A stretch of 64,000 bases of DNA from positions 558,001-622,000 of the forward strand of contig MU271145.1 of the NCBI GenBank assembly GCA_021432605.1, in the 5' to 3' direction. A model generated the notes under the pieces. It did not search any database. It saw only the letters and a list, made by a program, of their open reading frames with translations, and was not told the DNA's origin. The position numbers and the translations under genes are program-made. Each line of letters begins with the position of its first letter. Position 1 is the first letter of the stretch. Origin of the DNA: Coniochaeta sp. PMI_546. Its lineage: Eukaryota; Ascomycota; Sordariomycetes; Coniochaetales; Coniochaetaceae. Shown here one piece after another: positions 10,745-21,508 of this stretch.

Positions 10745-11635
10745 AGACAGAGGTATTGCTAGTAGGCTTGTTCCTGTTGCGAAAGTTTTGTTGGGTTTGT
10801 TGAAGCCTGAGACGAGATCTTGCCCCTCCATGAATCTCAGACCGAAGATTATCCGACGAGTTCTCCAGCGGCTAACAGCGGGGCACCGAAACTCATAACG
10901 CCGCAAACGGCGGCGGACAAGCCGCATGCTGGTTGTGATGGCTTGTCTATGTAAAGATGCTATTGGCCGAGTAGAAGCATCGAAGCGCAAGTACCGAATT
11001 CCAGATCCTTATAAGCGAAGCAGGAAAGGCGGTGCTTGTGGGCAGCCTACCCATAGTATCTTAGGTAAAGCTTTACCTAGGTACCCGCAGAGATTGAAAG
11101 AAGGTGAGGCAAGCAAAGACAAGGAACCAAGCTTTGATATTTCTGCACCTTAGGCCGTGACACATCTGGATGAGGCCACCGTCAACAAATCACCTAATGC
11201 ATGACTTATATCGACAGCGACACTGGCGTATCGATGCGCTTGCAGCGTCTCAGAGATGACTTTAATCTTTTGATTTTTATTATTAAAAGAAGTGCTGCGT
11301 ATTTCAGGCTTAATAACATCAAGTCGTCCACGTCTGTCGTTGTCGCGTGAGCCTCTTTATGTGCATACAGTGCAGTCGACGGACCCAGTGTGTGGCGGTG
11401 AGGTACTTCTGCGACCGTCCATTTGTTGTCCCACGGTGCCCCGTGGTGCCACGAGACAAGTCCGCCCCACCTTCTCGACAGACCATGAAAACGGCACGCC
11501 CACCACATTGCCTTCCACATGATTTCGAGTTAGGCCTTTGGCTCCTAGCATACGGCGCTTTATTCAACCTTCAATGTGATGCTGACTATTTATCACCTTT
11601 GGAGAGAAAGGTAGCATTATCTCTCTTTGCGCAAT
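10745..11635. other. intergenic, nothing recognised
   Basis: This is the divergent intergenic region between the gene ending at 9960 and the gene starting at 11636. Near 11062 a short inverted repeat (ACCTAGGT-like) is visible. No supported coding frame was seen. Confidence 0.35.
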
Positions 11636-12197
11636 ATGCTAGACTACGAGCCTTTCGATCTTTCGACCGAAGCTTTGCGTTTGACTCGCCAAGCAACTCA
11701 GAACCTGACTGGAAAGAAGAAACCCAAATCCACCATGAATTTCTTCGTCTACGCTTGGTCTCCAGAACTTCAGCAAATAGTACGACAAGTGGTTCACACG
11801 GACCTGGTATGTAAAGTCTAGCACAGCCCACGACGTGTATGACTGACTGACACAGGCGGACAAATTGAAGAAATGGAGCACAGAAATCAGCATCACGAAG
11901 AGCGTTGTAACCCTTCAACAAGGCCATTCGCTCCGAACCCCTGTCGGTAAACAAAGCATAATTATCGCCATGGAGGAAGGCGTAGAAAGTTGGGCTGCAA
12001 TCCACAACGAAGAAGATGAACTAAAGGAGGTCACATGGCGGTCTGGCATAGGTTATAGATTGCAACAGTTCGTTTCGATTCGAGCTACTAAGCACGAAAT
12101 CACTATGATGTTGCTCGTGATTGCTCCAGAATCTCAAGGGGCCCACGAAAGCCAAAGTACAGCAGAGCACATAACAGGCAGTAAGCCAACCAATTAA
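11636..12197 (+). CDS. hypothetical protein, two exons
   Basis: Exons 11636-11806 and 11856-12197 join in phase 0 (donor GTATGT, acceptor acacag) to 170 residues starting MLDYEPFDLSTEALRLTRQ. The protein has amphipathic helices and a central beta-like part (VTLQQGHSLRTPVGKQSII). No motif or family was recognised. It ends 11 bp before the 3' end of the convergent gene at 12208. Confidence 0.5.
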
Positions 12198-12207
12198 AGT
12201 TGAGTGG

Positions 12208-14276
12208 CTAGCCGAATTCCACAAATTCCTTCAGTAAGGTATCATCGTCCAGGTCACATGCCGCGTCCATCATGTCATATGTTGTGTCTTTGAAGCGCGA
12301 TTTTGCCATGTCCATCATATCATATGTTGTGTCCTTGAAGCGCGATTCAGCCTGGTCAGGCTTAGACTGCCCCGCTCCTGGTCGCTCCAGCGTTCCAAGC
12401 ATGATTTCCGGATTGCCCCTTAGCCCGAAAGCGTCGTCCACACTGCCGGTCGGACCGTCGCAAAAGCACCCTGTTGCTGTCGTCGCACCGCCATCCTGCT
12501 CCGCTGCAGCAAGGAGTAGATCCAAAGGTGAGATGGATCGCTCATCCGATGTGTTGATGTGCGTTCCGCGTAACTGTGCCCTGCTGAGTATAGAAAGATG
12601 TTGGTCCTGGTTGCACTCCTCTGGCTCATCAGCAGACGCAGTACCAGCATGTGTCGGCTGGGCGTTCGGTAGCAGGTCGACCCCTGGAACCATGGGCAAT
12701 GCTCCTTCACTGAAGCCTTCAAGAGGCGGTCTGGGTAGTGTCCCATCGTCAGATAAATAAGTGCGTCTTCCGTCTCGCTCCTTGTCATTTCTCTGCGTCT
12801 TCCGTCGTTTGGCCCGCTGGTCGTGGTGCTCTGCTTCGCTAAATAAGCGCTTGCTGCCGCCAATGGGTCGGGGCTGTGTCGCTGAGGATTCCTCCGTGCT
12901 GCATGTAGATCCACTCAAAAGGGGTGAGCTTATCAGAGAAAGGGTGGATGGTTGGCGTGAGAAAACTACATCTCTCGGTCCGAGGTCGGTCTCTTTGTAA
13001 GGCACCTGGGTCCTTGAGTTGTTGCTTCCCTTGCTATGGGATTTCACTGCGGCGCCTTTACTACTGGCAGGTAATTTTCTGGGTACACGTTTTCGACGCT
13101 TGCTGGGCTGATGTATAGGGGCTGGGGTAATAATAGGGCAGGCGACAAGAGTCCTCGAAAGGTAAACACGCTTCCACGATTGGTAATCTTCCTCCTGAGA
13201 GAGAAGATCAATGTCGAGCGCCTTGCAAATCTCGGTGTAGCTATAGTTCATTAGCCGAGAACACTGAAGCGTCCGGGCATCCTACCTCCATCGATCGCCA
13301 GTAATGAACTTGACAAAGAACGGCAGCCAGAACGGTAGGGAGGCTTGTATCTCGTCCGGGACTTTGCAGAGAGGAATCTGGTTCGTGAAGAGGTCACGCG
13401 ATCCAGACCTTTTTGGACACTTGGTATAGAAGTTGATGTCCCTGCCCTCTATACTCGTCAGTCGCTGACCGCTTGACCAGAGCTATTTGTCTTACCATTG
13501 ATGAATATCTCAAGGCCTCGATGTCCAAGCCCGCGTCGGAATTGGCGTTGCTGTTCCTGAAGGAGCCATCGTACTGCAGACCGGTGCTTGGCGAGCTGCT
13601 TGGGCGCTGCTTCACACTTCCCGCTACTTTCTTCTAGAAATTGCCGTTGGGCGTCATCCACCCCTGATTTCGGATGGCCTTGATCCAATGCCACCTGGCA
13701 TGTTGCGATGAATACGAGCGAGTTGAAGTGGGAGAGCATCTGAGTAAATTGCCCCTTCACCAAACTCTTGCCAGAATTATGCGCAAAGGCATTTAAAACA
13801 TCTTGCACATCTGGACTTGTAGTGTAGTCCGTGGTGGAATTGTCGTAAGTCAACTTGCCTGTTGTCAAGTAGTCAACTGCGCGGAGAATGTCGTCGCTAC
13901 TGGAAAGGCCGACGCTCTTCCTCTTCTGGACCCACTGCTCCTCTGATATAGGCAGATTTTTGAAAAAGCATGTCGTTCGCGGTCCCAAATTTCTAGGTTT
14001 ACCATTTCCTGATAGCTCCTGCTCAGTGTGTGAAGAGATTGCGGGTTTACCATTTGCTGGCAGGTCCTGCTGAGTTGGCCACGAGATCTCGACAAAGTCA
14101 TGACCCGCGTTTGGAGGCGGCGTCAGACACTGGATTGCGGGTTGTATCTTTTTCAACTGCTCTTCGAGCAAGTGAGTGACTTCAGATAATGGAAGGGTCC
14201 TGAAGAGTTGTTCGCAAAGATAGCTAGCATAGGCGAGGCCATCGCCGCAAAAATCATCGACTCGTTTGACGGGCAT
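12208..14276 (-). CDS. large nuclear-type orphan protein with duplicated C-terminal motif
   Basis: Three exons (14276-13496, 13448-13286, 13240-12208) join in correct phase to 658 residues. The N-terminal 300 residues look globular (start MPVKRVDDFCGDGLAYAS). A compact segment with KCPKRSGSRDLF and IPLCKVPDEIQASLPFWLP spans exon 2. The second half is low-complexity with two strong basic clusters (KRRKRVPRKLP and RAKRRKTQR) that look like nuclear signals. The end is acidic and contains the 14-residue motif SRFKDTTYDMMDMA twice in tandem with small changes. The layout suggests a transcriptional regulator with an activation tail, but no DNA-binding domain was recognised and no name is offered. 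Confidence 0.6.
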
Positions 14277-14341
14277 TATTGATGAAGAGATAGTGATTGA
14301 GAAAGTTTGCAACGGGACTTGATCCAACACAACACCTCAGG

Positions 14342-14392
14342 AGCTACCTTATTGTTGGCGGCCCAGGGGCCGCCAACCAATCGGGCATAGCG
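14342..14392. repeat. palindromic repeat, copy 1 of 2
   Basis: About 50 bp shared with 20118-20167 in the same orientation. The core TTGGCGGCCCAGGGGCCGCC is nearly self-complementary and is followed by the shared tail AATCGGGNATAGCG. The flanking DNA is unrelated. It could be a small non-autonomous element, a hairpin end of a larger element, or a protein-binding palindrome. Confidence 0.75.
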
Positions 14393-14682
14393 TGGAGTCT
14401 AGTGGCGGAAAAACAGCTTGCCGTTGCCCTCCTTCCTTTTTCTGACTGAAACATAACATGGACGGAGTAGATGAGTTCGTACATCTTTCAAGAGAATATG
14501 AAAGCATGCAGGTTGTCTCTTGATTCCAGGACATGCACCTGAAACGATCGGTCCCGTGAGCTAGATCGTCTGCAAGGCAATCCGATCGACCGATCGCTTG
14601 CAAGTCATGTCTGGTTGCCTTACCCGTCTGTTCACTTTGTGCACTTTGTACGAATGGCAGGGGCAAACCATCGGGCCCGGTG

Positions 14683-14740
14683 GTTCGCAATGTCGTTCGC
14701 AATGTCGTTCGCAATGTCGTTCGCAATGTCGTTCGCAATG
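14683..14740. repeat. 12-bp tandem repeat
   Basis: Just under five almost perfect copies of gttcgcaatgtc lie head to tail. The unit length is a multiple of three but no convincing gene covers it. Confidence 0.9.
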
Positions 14741-15108
14741 CAAACGTGGCGGTTCTGTTGTACCTGAACTCTTATGCAGACTTACATAGTATATAGCCCA
14801 TCTCAATTTCTACCCCACGCCCTCCATACCTTCACTGATGACAAGGGCATTTTTGATCATGAGTTTCCAGGTTCTTGCAGTCATCTCTTGCGTATAACCC
14901 CGCATGCTGTCCCACACGTCCTTAGCTATAAGAGAGCAAACGTCCCAAACTTCATATCTGTTTCGAGTACCCCCACATTTGAACCTTTTCCCGAAATATC
15001 TTGAACTAGTCGGGTCGTACTCCTATCCAGACTGCCTTCTCGCCCTGACGGTACTACCGTCTCTGTATTTCAGCCAGTTCAACTCGCAACACATAGGTCT
15101 CCGAGTCC

Positions 15109-17284
15109 ATGAGCACCGCTCCTACTACCCAGCTTCTTCGTATGAACAGTCTATCTTCCCTCAAAATGACCACGACTACGGATGCTATACTTATCGACCA
15201 GCTTTGTAACCGCGGGCCACCATACTATTCACATCAGATAGAGGAACATGCAGCCTGGTGGCCGTTTCAGCCAGCCACACAGCTTGACATACCAGTGATG
15301 GAAACAGGTGTAATACACCCCGCTGGCTCTGAGGAGAGACAACATGCAATGCTCCTTGTGAACAGGGCAGAGAAGAGACGGACTCAGGGCCTGACTCGTT
15401 CAAGAGCATCGAATGTTAGTCGCGTCGTAGACTGAAGGTGCTCCAGTCTCAACTGACGAGCGTACAGGCCTGCTTAAGCTGCCGGAATCTCAAAACGAAG
15501 TGCGACGAGACCACTCCTTGTAGCAGCTGTAAGAAGAAGAAGCTAGAGTGCAAATACGATGGTCCGAAGTCGAAACACGCCAATCTGGAGTCGTGAGATC
15601 CCCTTTCGACGAGAAAACCTAGAGCGGTAGAGATTGACCTCTCGCAGCACTGCAAACGCCCGTCTAGAACTGATCGAGACAATGGTGTCGGAGATACATC
15701 GATCTGTTGTCACGGGAAGTGATTTACGGGGTACATTCCTCGAGAAACCGGTATGGCACGACCAAGCCGACAAGACGGAGGTATATGTCGAGAGCTTTCG
15801 CAGGCACATGGAAGCTCTATCCCCTCTCATCATGCCCGACGAGCTTCACGACATCATGTCGTCCTTCCACGACACGACCAGCATACAACTTCCGGCAAAG
15901 CGGAAGAGATCAGAGGAGGCAGAGTGGAATCATATCATTGCTCTACTCGTGCTTGCGTTGGGTGCATCCTGTCTGCCTGGGCTGCAGAAGCTCGGCCAGA
16001 CGTACGTGGACGACGCTGACAGCCTCATGGATAGCTTACAAGATACAGGAGCGAGTCTGAACTTTATCCGAGCCAACACTCTCATGGCGCTCTACAGTGA
16101 GCTGTTTGGATGTCGAGGGAAAACTATGAACTTCTTCGCCAACGCTGGAAATAGCCTTCAACGTCTCTCGAGATCAAGCTTTGCATACCTTGAAGGACGA
16201 GAGTCGGCAGGATATACGCCGGAGGAGAACGATTTCCTCTTCGCCTATTGGAACTTTCTGATGATGGACAAGTATGGTTCTGTACCCCTGTTATGTGCTT
16301 TTGCTGACCGACCTAGGGATCTTTGTGTCACGCGACCCGATAGCGTGATATTTGCGGTACTGTCAGATTCGATGCCGTACCCCGATGGTGTTGTGGCTCG
16401 ACACAGGGGCCTCAGTGAAGATGTTCTCCATGATTTCTTGAGGCGCCTATCGTTACATCGCCGAAGGAACCAGGGTGCTGTAGAAGCTCGATCGGGCAAC
16501 TGGCGAACGAGTCTCGATATGATTACAGCGATTGAGCCACTGTTCAACTTGACACAGGTTGATCTAGACGTCGTTAATGCTTCCCCGCTGCCAGCGAACA
16601 TCCCGGATTTACGATTTCGAGCTTCATACTTTAACATGCTGGCCTACTTCCTTACGCCTTTTGCTCTTTCAATCTGTGAGAGAAGCAGCGAGCCCGACGC
16701 CGAATCTACAGAGCATGCACGGCAAGGCATAATTGCTCTTACACGAAGTATTGAAGCGCTCTGTAGCTTACCAAAGGAGTTACTGGTCATACCCAATATT
16801 GTTAGCCTTGCTTATAGGTACGATCCTTTATTGTGATTTTCGTTAAAATACTAACTGTAGTAGTCAAATGATGAACCTGTTGCTTCTAGGGGAGTGTCAC
16901 AGGAGTAACGTGCTCCGGAAATACATCAGCACAGAGTATCTCACAGGCCTGTTGCACCAGTCGATATTGTTCTTCGATGCGGTGTCTGCCGGGCCTAGCT
17001 CTGTGACCGTCAATCTGGCCATCTTGGCACCTTTGAGAGTCCAGCTGCGGTTTCCGGAAGGGGCTAGAATTGACCTAATCAGTCGTGTTGCATGTCACGC
17101 CCTCCAGGTTGACGACATTGCCGCTGACTCCCTAGTGAATTGCCGCGAGTCATCTTTCCAGGGCGCTGATACCTCGGAGCATAGCTATGGGGCGCATTCT
17201 GGAAGTCAGGGCACGCCACGCAATTCAGAGGACGGGAGTGTATTCATGGAGCGGCGCAGCAGTGAGGGGGTTGAGCGACTGTGA
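15109..17284 (+). CDS. Zn2Cys6 transcription factor
   Basis: Four exons (15109-15414, 15468-15592, 15648-16817, about 16864-17284) join in phase to about 673 residues. Residue 103 onward carries the Zn2Cys6 cluster ACLSCRNLKTKCDETTPC, continuing SSCKKKKLEC, which binds two zinc ions and contacts CGG half-sites in this family. The cluster is encoded wholly by the short second exon. The remainder is helical and matches the middle region of fungal-specific regulators in size and character. The last acceptor is ambiguous by 3 bp (16860 or 16863). The N-terminal extension of about 100 residues before the cluster is somewhat unusual. Its target genes are unknown. The nearest candidate is the methyltransferase gene downstream. 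Confidence 0.85.
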
Positions 17285-18211
17285 GCCATTGCTCTTGGTG
17301 GCTTCCAAGCAACTAAAGAAGGCAGGATAGCTTGTATCAGGTAGCGCTTGGCTTCAATGGATATCTGTGTCTACCGGGACGATCGTGGCTGTTTTGCTTG
17401 CACTCCATAGATAAAGACCCATTTCCGAACCTAAGTCAAGATGCATTGGAGAAGTCCTTTTCTTTAGCACGTTCAGCATTTAGATACTTAGATACCATGT
17501 CACCTCGATGCATGGACTTCTTAAATAACTGAGTCCATGTGAACATGAGGATCGCTCTGTCATCTTTTAGTATCAACCAGTTGCCTCCTATTGGAGTTGA
17601 GCATTCAGAGACAGCACTTGCCGAATCGTAGCAAGCCCATTCAAGTTGTCGAGAGCACAGCATACACTGCTTTAGCGCAGACGACGCGACCGTGATTCAA
17701 GTGGAGAACGTATGTCGAACAGAAGTATGATGAGAGAGCTGAATATTGGGCCATCGTGCTCGTCCCGTCACCAGAAGTAGACCGCAAATAGTGATGCTGT
17801 TGGCCAACGTGGTGCTCACAATCGCGCAAATGGTGAATCAGCAACGCTGAGGCAGGCTACCATGGCTCGAGGTTGCAAACTGCAGTTCTTGTCTAATTGA
17901 CAACTTGAAAACAGACTGATAAAACAAAATGAACAAAGTCAGCCTGCTGCTGAAAGTTGTTGTATGAATGGCCATGGGGTGTTAACACGGATCATCTTGT
18001 TGGAAACTTGTAATAAGAAGCCTTGAAACGAAGTTGTACACGCCGTATCTGATCTCCCAACCTGATACCCTGCTTCCCAGTTTGAATTGCAGAACCGTGT
18101 TTATCAGGTCTGAAGCACGAGTTCTTGCTGCTCACCACCAGGTTTCTTGCCAACAACCCTGACACTGCAGACGTGGTCAGTCGAGCTCCTCCTAGGATTG
18201 TGGGCGTATGC
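17285..18211. other. intergenic, convergent 3' ends
   Basis: This is the stretch between the convergent Zn2Cys6 and methyltransferase genes. Short frames only; nothing was recognised. Confidence 0.4.
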
Positions 18212-19611
18212 TCACGCTTGGACGACAACATTATGGCAGTTGTTTTCGAGTTCGCGTTCGAGCATCCTAATGCGAGCGCGGTGTTCCGAAAGTTGCCAGC
18301 GTTCCATGAAGTGGTGGAAGGTGTAAATCCCAATAATCTTGTTGATGATCATACGTCGTACAGCCGTCGATTTTGCAAGCGAGATGTCGTAGCAGTTGTC
18401 GTGGTAAATAGTGTAGCCAGCTGCTTGCATCCAGCCTTTACATTCGTCCATGCTGACGTGAAATGTCCGGCCAGTGTATGATGCGACGTGGCTGAGGATC
18501 TGGGAACATTCGACCCATGGGTCGGGGAGTTCGGAGACTCTTCTGGCCCTGATGAATTCCCAAGATATGTCGTAGTATTCGAGGTATCCTCCTGGCGCCA
18601 ATTGCGTAAATGTATCCGTGATGAATTCCTGCCATCCTTTGATGCGTCCAACTTGCCCGCGCACATGGATATAATCGAGCTCGTGTCGCGGAAATGGCAA
18701 ACCATCATTGACATCGGCCAAATAGACACTGACGTTGTTCGGGATCGATATCTCGAAGTCGAAGATCTCTGTCGCGATTATGGTTGCATCAGGTAAGTGG
18801 GAAGCAACACTCCTAAGTACATCAGTCAGACCGGGGCAGGGTATTGAGGGCCGAGAAAAGAGCTTACTGGACCCAAAGGCAAAGACCAGCACCGACTTCC
18901 ATGATCTTGACGTTTCCACGCTTCTGCAGAAGTAGAAGATGAACCATCTCCTTGCCATGCGGAAGGGAACCGAGGCACATGTGTCTACAAGATATTAGTA
19001 ATCGATGATCTCCTGCTCTTGGTTCAGGACCATAGTCGACATACTCTGTATGCAAAAGCTCTTTGGCCTGATCGTCAATAGGGAACCTTGAGCTAGTTAA
19101 CACGACTGGAGATCAAAAACAGCGCAAATCGATGCTTACACGCTGACACGGTAGGTCGGATATTTTCTGTCAAATATCATCGTCGTTTCTCTAGCGATGG
19201 ACGGCGCTTCGGTGCTTTGCCTGTTGGGAGCCGTTAGGCCTAACGTATGTCGCTGAGGTGTAGGGGTGAGTACGAGTTGTGGTCCGACAAAGCGGGAGAA
19301 GAACCTCTGATAGGAGGACGGAGAGTACTAGCATTGCTAAGCCTTGATTCGGAGCGCGACGATGTGTAGACCCTGCTGTCACTGATGCTCAAGGAGGCTG
19401 GCTGCACACAGTTGCTCCCGCCGACACGATGTGTTTGTCTCTGGAGGTCATAGCTCAATGAATGCGAATATCTGCTTTCGTCAATGGCACAGAGCTGTTT
19501 TGCCCGAACAGAAAAGACCGGACAACAAGACTGCTCATCTGTTAGCAAAAAATAGGCGTTGATGGGCTCACTGGACTGGTCCCAACACTGACAAGAGCTG
19601 ATTGTAGCCAT
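18212..19611 (-). CDS. LaeA-like SAM-dependent methyltransferase
   Basis: A multi-exon gene. Start at 19611 is preferred (MATISS, then an intron ending gctaacag). Internal exons begin near 19147 and 19087, and a GTATGT...TTACTAAT...TTGTAG intron lies near 19040-18982. The main exon runs from about 18810 to 18212. The product follows the LaeA/UMTA methyltransferase pattern: a Ser-rich N-terminus, FDRKYPTYRVS, a SAM-binding motif I, VNDGLPFPRHELDYIHVRG, and the post-motif block LAPGGYLEYYDISWEF, which is highly typical of the family. Motif I reads IMEVGAGLCLW instead of the usual DLGTGTGIWA, so binding may be altered. LaeA itself acts in the nucleus on secondary metabolism. Most paralogues have unknown substrates. 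No biosynthetic genes lie nearby. Confidence 0.75.
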
Positions 19612-20500
19612 CCTTTGATGGCGGCAAGGCTGGTTGCGAAGAATTGCTGCCACATCCTTTGTAAATAGCTCCGACACAATGGAGAAGGGAAGAAAGATAT
19701 GGGAGAGGAAGGGCCAGGCGGATACTGAGTTAGGAGACTAGACGGTATTTATCTAGTTGATGAAAAAGATGATGCCCTGGTAGCACGGAAGTGTCTTGAA
19801 TACGGGATCGAAACAGGGTCGGAACAGTTGGGGCTGAAGGAACCAGGCTTGCTTCAAGTACATGATATCTTTAACGTGAGCAAGCATTGGGCAAGGGACA
19901 GTACACTGGAGAGATTTTGCTTCCGGACAGTGTGTCCTGTGTTGTTTGCGACTGTGTAATGAGGTGGAAATACGATTTCCACAGTCTCATAACCATTGAA
20001 ACTACGTATTGATTTCCAATTCAACATCATACCGCATTGAAGGTCCCGCTGGGATATCCGATATGTCGGTGATGGTAGCAGCCGGTTGCCACAAGGGTTG
20101 CGTGCGTACCAGCAAAAAGCTATTATTAGTTGGCGGCCCATGGGCCGCCAACTAATCGGGAATAGCGCATTTGAGAATAGACTAGTTACAACAGTTGATG
20201 TGTCTGCCTTTCACCTGATTTTGAGTGTAAGCTGGCCACCCATGTAACTTCGCCCAGCCCGCTCTCACCCTCTTAACCCTTGAAGGGAGACATTTTGCAA
20301 GTAAATCGGTCGAGGACAGAATCATGCTTATTTTGTACTTAAGTGAGGACGGATCATTTTAACACCAAAATCTGTTATGAATATACAATAAAACGCTGCT
20401 CTTGCCTTGTCCTCCTTTAGTCCACCGTTCCATGTTTACATCAAGCCCTTCCTGTCCGAGTTTGGGTACATTTCTCTATAGTTACCTCTAGACAACAACA
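19612..20500. other. intergenic with palindrome copy 2
   Basis: This holds the promoter side of the methyltransferase and the second palindromic repeat (20118-20167). No supported gene. Confidence 0.4.
20118..20167. repeat. palindromic repeat, copy 2 of 2
   Basis: The core TTAGTTGGCGGCCCATGGGCCGCCAACTAA (given here only as a 30-bp perfect palindrome centred near 20142, arms TTAGTTGGCGGCCCA) is followed by TCGGGAATAGCG. It is the better preserved partner of 14342-14392 and lies in the same orientation 5.8 kb away. The interval between the copies contains the Zn2Cys6 and LaeA-like genes. Confidence 0.75.
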
Positions 20501-21508
20501 ATGCCTGCTCCAACGACGGCTGAGTCCGTACACGGGAATCGCTCGGCGGGAGCTCCGCCTCGAAGGGAGCTCACCAGGCTCAAAATGGACGATCTCATCC
20601 CGGAAATTCGCAGTTTGATAAAGGAGCTGGACGAGCTTCCGAACGAGGTTCGCGAGGTGCAGCTGGCTCAACTCGACCACTCTCAAAGAGGGGCGTTCCC
20701 CAATTCGGTGGCAGATGAAGGATCTGGTAAGCATCTGAAGAGGAGAGAAGGAGCAGTGGCTTCAACCTCGACTATCACCCCTTAAGATTCATTCTTTGAA
20801 GACGGTCTCTTTCAAGATAAGATCTTGGCCCCAAGCTTCATAGGCTAGACATATATCCTTCGTACACGACAGACGAACAAGGTCACCACCACTAACTCGG
20901 ATGTGAATACAGAAGTGTCGGGACAGAAGCGCAAGCGTGTCAACACAACTATCAGCAGCAGCGCAGCGACAGAACAAGGCGCATGCTCCTCCAACGATAT
21001 CAAGTACGACAAGTCCACGCAAGCTTTCTTTTCGAAGCTCGTCAGCTTTACCTCCATCGTAGGCAATCGAATACGCCGGGCCAAAAGGACGGCCGAAAGG
21101 GCTCAAACCCTGCGACTAGCCGGGTTGGATTGTGAGGATTTCCAACAAGACTACAGGCGCAATTCCAACAGAGAACAGGATCTAGAAGCATTGGAGATCA
21201 ATGAGGACCCCGAAACGGCGGCAACAAACAATGAAGGATCAATGCCGCTTCTGGAGCCGAGCGTGATCCGGCGCGCACTCAGTAATGGGAGAAAAGAGGA
21301 GGTGAATGTGTTCACCGTGATGGAAAAACACCTCAAGTCGGTGCAAACACTTGGGGAGAAAGCCGCCTTTGACGTCTTGTGTCACAAGCATTGTGTTAAT
21401 ACCACGAAGATTGGAGAGGAGCTGCGAGCGATAGAGGAGTTGCTTGATAAAATATCGAAAGACCGGACAGAGGAGCCTACTCCAACGGTCGGCCTCGAGG
21501 CTATCTGA
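20501..21508 (+). CDS. hypothetical charged coiled-coil protein (splice site uncertain)
   Basis: Exon 1 starts at 20501 (caacaATGCC) and encodes a charged segment with LIPEIRSLIKELDELPNEV, probably ending near 20707 or 20726. The second exon runs from about 20873 to 21508 and encodes a helical, Glu/Arg-rich domain with a KRKRV-type basic cluster near its start and a C-terminal coiled coil (TTKIGEELRAIEELLDKI). The strong GTAAGC donor at 20727 does not match the best acceptor in phase, so the join is unresolved. No family was recognised. Nuclear location is possible from the basic cluster. Confidence 0.5.

Larger units (their letters stand above)
14277..15108. other. intergenic with palindrome copy 1 and a 12-bp repeat
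   Basis: This divergent intergenic region holds the first palindromic repeat (14342-14392) and a 12-bp tandem repeat (14683-14740). No gene is supported. Confidence 0.45.

Noticed and set aside
15109-19611. Secondary-metabolite cluster around the Zn2Cys6 and LaeA-like genes
   Set aside because: No polyketide synthase, NRPS, terpene synthase, P450 or transporter lies in the window.
14342-20167. Helitron with a 3' hairpin end
   Set aside because: A CTAG occurs after each hairpin but at different and too large distances. No Rep/helicase coding and no TC-type 5' end were seen.
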